Shown here piece by piece: positions 34,628 through 42,044 of a DNA stretch of 64,000 bases (the first letter of the stretch is position 1; each line of letters starts with the position of its first letter). Made by a program: the position numbers and the translations under genes. Source of the stretch: JAWPMV01 sp038527215. Its GTDB lineage: Bacteria; Bacteroidota; Bacteroidia; J057. The notes under the pieces are model-generated. The model saw nothing but the letters and a program-made list of their open reading frames with translations, searched no databases and had not been told where the DNA came from. The stretch lies in the NCBI GenBank assembly GCA_038527215.1, contig JBCBGC010000002.1:1-64000 (forward strand), read 5' to 3'.

Positions 34628-36197
34628 GAACTTCCGGCATACTTTCGATATAAACCGATTGAGAGGGGAAGGCAAAACCAATTTTCATTTCAGTGGCCAG
34701 TTTCATGATCTCTAAGAGGATCTCCTGCCGTGCAGCCAGCCATTCATCATAGGCGGTAATGTTGAAAATAGCGGCAAAGAAAATATCCAGAGAGGAAGCG
34801 GACATTTCATGAAACTGAATGATGGCTGAGTCGTCCTGGGTTTGGGGATGATCGACCACGATTTTTTTCACCCCAGCTACAAAGTGTTCCATTTGCTCGG
34901 GCAAGGTGTCGTAGGTTACGGTCAGGCTGGTAGCATAGCGTCGATACGTTCGGATACTATGGTTGGTGATGATTTTGTTGGCTAAATCCCCATTGGGTAC
35001 GGTAATATAGGCCCCATCAGCTGCCCGAATCCGGGTAGATCGCACGCCCACCTCGGTTACCGAGCCTGATACGCCACCGAATTCCACAAAATCTCCCACG
35101 GCAAAAGGGCGGTCCACAAAAATGGTAATGGAACCCAGGAAATTCCGAACCGTATCCTGGGCAGCCAGGGCCAGGGCGAGGCCTCCGATAGATACCCCGG
35201 CCAGCAAGGCGGTTACATTCACATCGAGGTTGTCCAGGACAAATAAAATGCCGAAGACAATCACGATCAACTTCGCGCCACGGGTCAGCAAAGGCACCAA
35301 CTGGTCATCCATGGTGGTTTCGGTACGGGAAGCCAGGTTCTTGAAGACACTGGCCAGCACATCTATCAGTCGGTAAAAAAAGAGCACCCCAAAAACGGAG
35401 GCCAGAATAATCAGGATCACGCTTACCGGACGGCTCCACTCAATCGGCAGAATAAGCATGGGGACAAAATACTGGCGCAAGAGGAAGACGATTCCTAAAT
35501 AGCTCAAAGGATGAACGGCCCGGGGAATCAGCTCGGTACTGATTTCGGAATCAGGAAACAGCCGCGGCAATAAACGCCCGGCAAAATAGGCCAGGAGTCT
35601 ATCTAGCACGGCATAACTGAGCAAGACCAGCCCGGCTACCACCAGCAGGCCTATCCATTGCCAAATCTTAAGCAAAAGGAAGTGTCTTTGGCCCCAGGGT
35701 TTGGTGATTCGTTGCAGCAAATTGGCTCCCGGAGGGATGACGCGCTGATAGAGGCTCGGCAATTCCCGGACAGTTTCAGCCGAGTAGTACCAGGCATTGC
35801 CATATTTTTTCAAGTAAATCTGTGGAAAATGCCGACGCTGGACCACGTAAATCGGCTGACCGGAAAGGCTATCCTTGTATTGGGGGTCGTCGGGAATAAG
35901 GGAGGTATTGATGTAATCGCCTTTGGCATCAAACAAATCCTTTATCTGACTGGCCAGATGGATTTTTTCCTCCAACTCCAGCTCCCCATAAATGACCGTG
36001 GCCGCCAACTCTGGCTCATAGGAATTTCGCTGTAGGTAGTGCAAATGCCGGGTTACCGCTTCCTGCGGATTGGCCTGGGAAAATTCTCCTGGTTGTACGG
36101 TGGGAGTTCGCGTACTATCTGACTGGGCAAAAGCGTTAGTAGCTATGCCGGCCCCAAAGAGGCCCAAAAAGATGAAAGGCAGAAATGACAGGCGCAT
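34608..36197 (-). CDS. MscS family mechanosensitive channel with large periplasmic N-domain
   Basis: A 529-residue protein: signal peptide (to AFAQ), a periplasmic domain of about 150 residues, four to five membrane helices, and the MscS core. The pore helix region reads ALLAGVSIGGLALALAAQDTVRNFLGS, followed by VDRPFAVGDFVEF and VGVRSTRIRAADGAYITVPNGDL, which are hallmark MscS segments. It is an osmotic safety valve, or possibly a solute/ion channel. The start ATG 36197 gives a proper signal peptide. It is divergent from the endonuclease gene with 76 bp between, and a TAGCTTTG box on the minus strand at 36227 fits a -7 element. Confidence 0.92.
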   Translation of the reverse strand: MRLSFLPFIFLGLFGAGIATNAFAQSDSTRTPTVQPGEFSQANPQEAVTRHLHYLQRNSYEPELAATVIYGELELEEKIHLASQIKDLFDAKGDYINTSLIPDDPQYKDSLSGQPIYVVQRRHFPQIYLKKYGNAWYYSAETVRELPSLYQRVIPPGANLLQRITKPWGQRHFLLLKIWQWIGLLVVAGLVLLSYAVLDRLLAYFAGRLLPRLFPDSEISTELIPRAVHPLSYLGIVFLLRQYFVPMLILPIEWSRPVSVILIILASVFGVLFFYRLIDVLASVFKNLASRTETTMDDQLVPLLTRGAKLIVIVFGILFVLDNLDVNVTALLAGVSIGGLALALAAQDTVRNFLGSITIFVDRPFAVGDFVEFGGVSGSVTEVGVRSTRIRAADGAYITVPNGDLANKIITNHSIRTYRRYATSLTVTYDTLPEQMEHFVAGVKKIVVDHPQTQDDSAIIQFHEMSASSLDIFFAAIFNITAYDEWLAARQEILLEIMKLATEMKIGFAFPSQSVYIESMPEVPNPSKG

Positions 36198-36226
36198 AGG
36201 TCTTGGCTTTCTAAGTTTGTTGTTCG

Positions 36227-36234
36227 CAAAGCTA
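36227..36234 (-). promoter_or_regulatory. -7 promoter box for mscS-like gene
   Basis: TAGCTTTG on the minus strand, an exact TAnnTTTG match 30 bp before the ATG at 36197. The -33 element is not clear. Confidence 0.5.
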
Positions 36235-36246
36235 GAGATTTCGCCG

Positions 36247-36254
36247 TATTTTTG
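36247..36254 (+). promoter_or_regulatory. -7 promoter box for the secreted endonuclease gene
   Basis: TATTTTTG on the plus strand, an exact TAnnTTTG match 20 bp before ATG 36274. TTTG and TTG sequences at 36216-36222 are upstream, though spaced 24-27 nt rather than about 19. It interleaves with the divergent mscS promoter box. Confidence 0.5.
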
Positions 36255-36273
36255 CCCACCAATCCGAACCAAG

Positions 36274-37926
36274 ATGTCCAAACCTCTCCTGCTCTTCGGA
36301 GCATTTCTCTCTTTTTCTTTTACCCTTTCGGCTCAAACCCTCAACGCTAATCCTGCCAGTCTGGATTTTGGCATTGTTTCAGAAAACCAGCCTGACAGCC
36401 AGTCCGTGATGTTGCGCAATCCTTCCGGACAACCTGTAGAAGTGTACGATATCCAGTCTTTTGATAGGTATGGAGACAGTCCCTGGTCTGTTTCGCTGAG
36501 CAGTTTTACCATTGCGGCAGGAGACAGCCAACAGGTCTGGATCAAAGCTCGTCCCCGCCACAACGTACTGCACCAAAGTCCCTTGGTGGTGCTTCACTCA
36601 GGGAATCGCGGCAGCCTGGCCATTCCCCTGAGTATGCAAGGGCGCTATAGCAAACCTTACTATCAAAGCACCGAAAACCTGGAAGAGCAGGCCCTGGTCA
36701 GTGCCCTCAAAGCACGCTTGGCCCAAGGTTATATCACCAAGTCCTACAGCCAGGCCCGGGACGAAATGTACATGAACATCGACAATCGTCGGGTCAATGG
36801 TCAAGGCGCTTCGGTCAATACCCTGGTCGGGGTCTATACCCAGTTTACGGTTACGAGCTATACCAGCAGGACCGATGCCCAAAATCAGGGCTTTAATACC
36901 GAGCATACCTATCCGCAGGGATTTTTTAACCAGCAACTCCCGGAACGCTCGGATTTGTTCCATCTTTTCCCGACCAAGATCAACGCCAACTCCGAAAGGG
37001 GCAGCCTACCTTTTGGCAACGTCAGCGGGAATGGAGTCTGGTCAGAAGGCGGCTCTAAGCGCAGCAGTTCCCGCTTTGAACCCCGGGACGACCATAAAGG
37101 CCAGGTGGCCCGCGCCATGCTGTATTTCGTGGTGCGCTATGGCAACTATGCTGGTCACCTAACCAGCCAGGAAACTACCCTGCGCCAGTGGCATGAGGCT
37201 TTTCCCCCAACAGCGGTAGAGCGCAAACGCAACGATGATATTTTTGCCTTTCAGAACAACCGCAATCCCTTCATCGACTATCCACAGTTTGCCGAACGGA
37301 TTCGCATCGTTTCATCCGCTTCCTCAGCGCCCAACCTATACAGCTTATTCCTGGCCGAGGATAGCCTCTTATACGATACCGTCTACGTCCAATATCCCAC
37401 TCATTTCAGCCTCCCCATCGTCAATACCGGGAGACAGCCCCTCAACATTGAAAATCTGACCCTGGGGAGTGCGGACCTGACTTTTGTGGATAGCAGTGGA
37501 CAAAACCTGGTATTGGCACCAGGGCAGGGTACGACCGTCACGGTTCAACTCAAGGCCAGCCAAAGCGGGCCTTTTGCCAGTACCCTCAGCTTCACGACCG
37601 ATGATCCCGCCAATCCCAGCTATAGCCTACCTGTGGAAGCCTTCGTGGCCAGTGGTACGGCGGTGGAACCTGATTGGGGTCAGGGCTTACGCATTTTTCC
37701 GAATCCTACTGATGCTGACCTTCGCTTAGAACTGACCACCCTCCCATCAGAAACCCTGCGGATCAATCTATACGACCTCCAGGGAAGAAAACTCGGGCAA
37801 GAAATTACCTGGGATCGACAGCGAGCTCGCATGCTAATCAGCCTTGAGCGTCTGCCTAAGGGCCTGTATTTGGTGGAAGTGGGGCAAGCTGGTGAGGTAG
37901 TCCGCCGCTTGGTCGAGAAGCGGTAG
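36274..37926 (+). CDS. secreted endonuclease I with T9SS sorting domain
   Basis: A 550-residue exported nuclease. Order: signal peptide (to LSAQ), an N-terminal Ig-like domain (about 20-120), the endonuclease I (EndA/NucM) domain (about 130-350) with NTEHTYPQGFF, RSDLFHLFPTKINANSERG and LPFGNV, a second Ig-like domain (about 370-460), and a C-terminal type A sorting domain opening LRIFPNPTDADLRL and ending in VVRRLVEKR. The His-Glu pair in the EHTYP motif is the expected active site. The protein should be released or surface-bound through type IX secretion, for DNA or RNA scavenging or biofilm remodelling. ATG 36274 is chosen over the long frame from 36070 that crosses the divergent gene. Confidence 0.92.
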   Translation: MSKPLLLFGAFLSFSFTLSAQTLNANPASLDFGIVSENQPDSQSVMLRNPSGQPVEVYDIQSFDRYGDSPWSVSLSSFTIAAGDSQQVWIKARPRHNVLHQSPLVVLHSGNRGSLAIPLSMQGRYSKPYYQSTENLEEQALVSALKARLAQGYITKSYSQARDEMYMNIDNRRVNGQGASVNTLVGVYTQFTVTSYTSRTDAQNQGFNTEHTYPQGFFNQQLPERSDLFHLFPTKINANSERGSLPFGNVSGNGVWSEGGSKRSSSRFEPRDDHKGQVARAMLYFVVRYGNYAGHLTSQETTLRQWHEAFPPTAVERKRNDDIFAFQNNRNPFIDYPQFAERIRIVSSASSAPNLYSLFLAEDSLLYDTVYVQYPTHFSLPIVNTGRQPLNIENLTLGSADLTFVDSSGQNLVLAPGQGTTVTVQLKASQSGPFASTLSFTTDDPANPSYSLPVEAFVASGTAVEPDWGQGLRIFPNPTDADLRLELTTLPSETLRINLYDLQGRKLGQEITWDRQRARMLISLERLPKGLYLVEVGQAGEVVRRLVEKR

Positions 37927-37935
37927 GCTTTTATA

Positions 37936-38643
37936 TTGGACAAAAAGTCTGTGGCTACCTCTTCCCGCATAAAACCGAAGAAGGTATTAAGGTACCTGGG
38001 GCGCTTCTTCCTCCGCTTCCTGCTGCTGGTGGTAGCCTATGCCTTATTTGCCTTTCTTACCACCTTTATTCCGGTTAACCGAGCCTTTGAGGATAAAGGT
38101 CCCATCGAGATTTTTGTGGTGTCGAATGGAGTGCACACCGATATCTGTGTCCCGGTACAGGCGGCTGGCGTAGATTGGTTGAGCTTTGTGCCAGATAGTG
38201 GATTTGGTGGTGGGACCAAACGCTACCTCTCTATGGGCTGGGGAGAAGAGGATTTTTACCTGAACACCCCAAGCTGGTCTGATCTATCTATCGGGACTGC
38301 GCTAAGTGCGATCTTTTTGCCTACCTCTACCGCCATGCATGTCACCGTCTATCGGGGCAAGCCCATCACCAGCGAAAATGTGCGCCCCCTTCATCTGACC
38401 AAGGATCAATATGTACGCTTGGTGGCTTACCTAAAAAAGGGCTTTGCCCTGGATGCAGCGGGCCGGGTACAAATGCTGGACCATCCCGGCTACCGTACCG
38501 GGCAGGATCGATTTTTTGCAGGCACCCTCTCTTATCACGCCTTCAGGACCTGTAATCATTGGACCAATCAGGGCTTGAAAGCGGCGGGGGTAAAAACTGC
38601 TATCTGGGCTCCGATGGCCCCTTCGGTGATGTACTGGCGATAG
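37936..38643 (+). CDS. DUF2459/TIGR02117 family protein
   Basis: A 235-residue protein with one N-terminal membrane helix (about 22-45). Conserved segments are SNGVHTDICVPV, GWGEEDFYLNTPSW and FRTCNHWTNQGLKAAG, the last with an invariant Cys. These identify the DUF2459/TIGR02117 family of unknown function. The arrangement of His, Asp and Cys suggests, but does not prove, a thiol hydrolase. The start is TTG 37936, 9 bp after the endonuclease stop; no ATG is present before the membrane helix. It is probably co-transcribed with the endonuclease. Confidence 0.82.
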   Translation: MDKKSVATSSRIKPKKVLRYLGRFFLRFLLLVVAYALFAFLTTFIPVNRAFEDKGPIEIFVVSNGVHTDICVPVQAAGVDWLSFVPDSGFGGGTKRYLSMGWGEEDFYLNTPSWSDLSIGTALSAIFLPTSTAMHVTVYRGKPITSENVRPLHLTKDQYVRLVAYLKKGFALDAAGRVQMLDHPGYRTGQDRFFAGTLSYHAFRTCNHWTNQGLKAAGVKTAIWAPMAPSVMYWR

Positions 38644-38777
38644 GTTTTCTCAGCCCTAAGCCACAGCTCAACCCAGGCCAATATCTTGCATCGGCAAAAA
38701 TATTTCATTTTATTGTAGGGAATGACAGGGTTTTTACCCCCTGAATATCAACGCAATACACCTTAAACCTACAAGTT

Positions 38778-39203
38778 ATGAAGTTCTCATTAAAAACACT
38801 TCTTACGGTGCACACCGTCATTTTTCTCCTGTACGGGATCATGGATACCTTCATGCCTGCGACCGCGATCGCGAATTTTGGCGGACAGTTTGAATCAAAT
38901 GCTTCCACCCATCTACTGCTTCGCATGATCGGCACCACTTTCCTGGCCTTTGCGGTATTGACCTGGTTTATGCGCGACGCCTCGCCTTCCTATGGACGAC
39001 GGGCTGGGATTTTTTGCCTGGCGGCTGGGCTAGTGATGGCCACAGCCATCCAGATCATAGCCATCATGGAAGGAACCTTGAACCAAATGAATTGGATTGG
39101 CGTAGCCATATCTGGTCTGTTTGGGGCAGCCTATATTTACTATGCCAATCTCGAGCATAAGCACGTAACGGAGCGGGAGGCCAAGCAAAAGGTTAAGGCT
39201 TGA
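38778..39203 (+). CDS. small four-helix membrane protein, unknown
   Basis: A 141-residue protein with four hydrophobic helices (about 8-25, 45-65, 75-95, 105-123) and a charged tail (HKHVTEREAKQKVKA). It resembles the small four-helix membrane proteins commonly annotated as DUF4345-like in this phylum, but the match is by topology only. It is monocistronic, with 134 bp upstream and a MITE-like repeat downstream. Confidence 0.7.
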   Translation: MKFSLKTLLTVHTVIFLLYGIMDTFMPATAIANFGGQFESNASTHLLLRMIGTTFLAFAVLTWFMRDASPSYGRRAGIFCLAAGLVMATAIQIIAIMEGTLNQMNWIGVAISGLFGAAYIYYANLEHKHVTEREAKQKVKA

Positions 39204-39266
39204 TGGATATACATGAGGTATGAGGGATTGACCAGCATGTCTGCCTGCTTCCCTCACACCGAAAAT

Positions 39267-39470
39267 GTCACCCCGGAAAGGATTTTGACCGACAGGGAAA
39301 AAGGCTTATCCGGGTCCAGGATCCCGACAGCTTTATCGTCGGGGGTCTCTCGCTGCATACACCTCCCCTCTCGCTATGCAATTAAAAGGTTCCCCCAGCA
39401 GAAAACGGTACCAAAGCGAGAGACCCCGGATAGCTCACCTCCCTGCGGTCGGAGGAACTTCCGGGGTGAC
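39267..39470. repeat. MITE-like element, copy C (inverted relative to A and B)
   Basis: 204 bp with inverted ends GTCACCCCGGAAAGG and AACTTCCGGGGTGAC. Read on the opposite strand it follows copies A/B closely over both outer thirds (for example the AGGGAAAAAGGCTTATCCGG block and AGCTCACCTCC followed by GTCGGAGG). The middle differs and carries its own hairpin (TCTCTCGC...GCGAGAGA). Confidence 0.8.
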
Positions 39471-39522
39471 ATAAATATGTGGGAAGGTATAAGGGCTTGC
39501 CCCCCCGACCTGCCCTTCTCAC

Positions 39523-41910
39523 CTATTTAGAAAGGGCCTGATATACCACGGTCGTAGCCCCGGGATTTAACCAGAGCACATCCTTTTTTCCATCCCCATT
39601 CACATCCAGCACCAGGGGCTTGAACTGGGACCATACCGCCGTGGCCGGATGGGTCTGCATCACCGGAGAGAAATCAAATTCTCCGCTGCTATTGGCCAGA
39701 CCTACATAGATGCGGTTGGTATTTTCCCCTACCGCATCTATCGACCAAATCAAATCATCATAGCCATCTCCGGACACGTCTCCGACATCCATGCGAAAGA
39801 TGCGCCAGTCGGCCTCATTGGCGACCAGTTCCTGGGCAGGCCGCACCATATCAAAAGAGCCATCGCTTTTGGCATAGTCTCGGTGGATATAATTGTGGTC
39901 CACGAGCAGTTTGTTGTAAATCAGGTCGGTATTGCTGTTGCCGCCCATATTGCCTAGATAGGTTTTGTAACCGGCGAAATTGATGCCCTGCCGGGTGCGG
40001 GGTCCTAAGGTAAAGTTGTTGCCATTGAAGCTGGCCGTATAGGTCGAATGAAAAGCGCCTTTGTCAATTTCGTTGAAAATGAGGTCTTCGCCCCCTCCGT
40101 TTACCTGACCTACATAGGCGGTATAGTTGTTCCAATTATCTCCGGATTTTCCCAGATTGATCCAGGGATTCAGGGTGAAGGTCGTTCCATCGAAGGTACT
40201 GGTGTAAATATGGTTTTTGGTCTGCTTTAATTCATTCCAAATTAACTCATCGGAACCATCGTTATCATAGTCCAGGGCAAAGGCGGTGTAGTCTTTCCAG
40301 CCCCCGTATCCCGCATGGGATGCGGGATGAAAGCTGAAAGTACCATCCCCTTTTGACAAGCCGACATAGGTAATATTGTCCGCAGCATAGGGTTTACTCC
40401 ACACCATATCCTCTTTCCCGTCTCCGTCAAAATCGCCGAATACCACCCGATAATTTTGCCAGTCAGACGAGCCAATCGCCTCTGTGTTGCTGGTGGTAGC
40501 GGTCCAGTCGAAACCTCCCATCCCGTTGTTAAGCCCGATTTTGATTTGATTGACATTGCCGCTGAGATGATTAAACACCAGGTCCTCTCGGCCGTCTCCG
40601 TTCATATCTGCCTTGAATGTTTCTACCGGCATATTGATATCACTGAGGTCAAAGGTAGTTTCGGCTGGAAAATTAAATACACCCGGACTGGCCACTATGG
40701 CGGTACATTCCTTGATATTGTATTCGGTGGTCTCGGTTACCTTGGCGATCGAGCCGTCTCCCAGGTTGCGGAAGGTGTAGGACAAAGGCGCAGCACTGGT
40801 CAGGGCCGCTGATTCGGTAAAATAATCCTTCCAGTTGCCGCTCTTGATCATAGAGATCGAGGCATTGGCATCGCCTCCTAAGGAAGCGATGGAAATTTTG
40901 GCCTTGCTGAGGATGGTCTTTTGCTTGGCGGACAAGTTGCCTTGAACGTTGGCTCCGATGCCATTATATGCCGCCTGCAGCGTCGCGCGGATATCATCCT
41001 CGCTGGCCGTAGAAGTCATAGAAAACATCATCATACGGCCATATACTACATTAGAGACATATACGGGCAGGTTGTCTGGCCCCATTTTTCCCAGATCTAC
41101 TTGTTCCTGTAGCTTCTCCTGGGTAAAGGCTTCGCTGAAAAAAGCCCCTGGCGTCTGCGGCGGTTCTACCACTACCTCATACATTTTTTGATAAAACTGA
41201 GCAGTAACCGTGGTTTCAGAGCGCTCTTGATCGATGCTACCGGAAGCACTGGCAGAGAAGCCCAGATAGTTGCCGGAAATACCCATGCTTAAAGCAAATT
41301 CCTTCTCGGAATGATAGGACTCCATATCAAAGCTGATGCTGCTGGGGGTGGAAAGCCCTTCCAGGGTAGCATTGCCCACCATGGAACCGATGGCCTGGGC
41401 CACGGTAGCCTGAGAGGGGGCTTCGACCAAGCGAAAGTTGTCGTCGTTCTGTAAGCCGGGGATGGATACTTTGATGGGGGTTCTCTCGGCAATATTGATG
41501 CCCAGTAAAGAGCCCAGCCCATCTCGATGGGACTTTCCCTGAATCAGGCCTCCGGGATAGAGGATTTCAATGTCCGGGCTATACATGACAATCTGGTTGG
41601 GATTTTGGGTGATGCTATAGGGGACAGACTGGCAGGAGTATTCAACATCGGGGATGATTTTGACAGAACCGTCTTCCTGTATTTCTTCTACATCCAGGGT
41701 TACGGTGCCTTCATCCGTGATGGGATCTCCCGTAGGGGCCGCTGGCTGATCGGGTAAGGGAGGAGAAAATTCATCCCAGGTGGGAAGGTCCTGAAGATAT
41801 TCGGCTACGCCACGATCTACGGTTATTTGATCTTTTTTACACCCACTCAAGCTGAAATAAAGGGCTATACAACAAGCCATAGCAAGGCTAAGATGAATCT
41901 TGCGGTTCAT
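39523..41910 (-). CDS. cholesterol-dependent-cytolysin-like lipoprotein fused to FG-GAP propeller
   Basis: A 795-residue lipoprotein (SLSGC, Cys 24). Residues about 95-405 follow the thiol-activated cytolysin core (domains 1-3): NPNQIVMYSPDIEILYPGGL, KVSIPGLQNDDN, SQATVAQAIGSMVGN, then QFYQKMYEVVVEPPQTPGAFF, PVYVSNVVYGRMMMF (the conserved YGR strand, about 290) and PLSYTFRNLGDGSIAKV...TEYN. Where domain 4 with the Trp-rich undecapeptide should follow, the chain switches to six or seven FG-GAP/VCBS repeats (about 430-795) with DMNGDGREDLVF-type calcium loops. No undecapeptide or cholesterol loop was found. Membrane insertion could be retained while target recognition is replaced. It lies 134 bp downstream of a membrane-bound LuxR-type regulator on the same strand. 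Confidence 0.85.
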   Translation of the reverse strand: MNRKIHLSLAMACCIALYFSLSGCKKDQITVDRGVAEYLQDLPTWDEFSPPLPDQPAAPTGDPITDEGTVTLDVEEIQEDGSVKIIPDVEYSCQSVPYSITQNPNQIVMYSPDIEILYPGGLIQGKSHRDGLGSLLGINIAERTPIKVSIPGLQNDDNFRLVEAPSQATVAQAIGSMVGNATLEGLSTPSSISFDMESYHSEKEFALSMGISGNYLGFSASASGSIDQERSETTVTAQFYQKMYEVVVEPPQTPGAFFSEAFTQEKLQEQVDLGKMGPDNLPVYVSNVVYGRMMMFSMTSTASEDDIRATLQAAYNGIGANVQGNLSAKQKTILSKAKISIASLGGDANASISMIKSGNWKDYFTESAALTSAAPLSYTFRNLGDGSIAKVTETTEYNIKECTAIVASPGVFNFPAETTFDLSDINMPVETFKADMNGDGREDLVFNHLSGNVNQIKIGLNNGMGGFDWTATTSNTEAIGSSDWQNYRVVFGDFDGDGKEDMVWSKPYAADNITYVGLSKGDGTFSFHPASHAGYGGWKDYTAFALDYDNDGSDELIWNELKQTKNHIYTSTFDGTTFTLNPWINLGKSGDNWNNYTAYVGQVNGGGEDLIFNEIDKGAFHSTYTASFNGNNFTLGPRTRQGINFAGYKTYLGNMGGNSNTDLIYNKLLVDHNYIHRDYAKSDGSFDMVRPAQELVANEADWRIFRMDVGDVSGDGYDDLIWSIDAVGENTNRIYVGLANSSGEFDFSPVMQTHPATAVWSQFKPLVLDVNGDGKKDVLWLNPGATTVVYQALSK

Positions 41911-42044
41911 AGACTATTGGATTTTGACGTGATAAAACGGATGCCCCAATCACGCACAAATCGCTGAAAATCAGAAATTTCCCGTCTGGACAAATTCTGG
42001 ACAGGCCTAAAAAACTGTCATAACAAGGCTGGGTCAGATCGGGA

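Noticed and set aside
36070..36273. N-terminal extension of the endonuclease gene
   Set aside because: It would overlap the divergent mscS start and promoter, and place the signal peptide 68 residues inside the protein.
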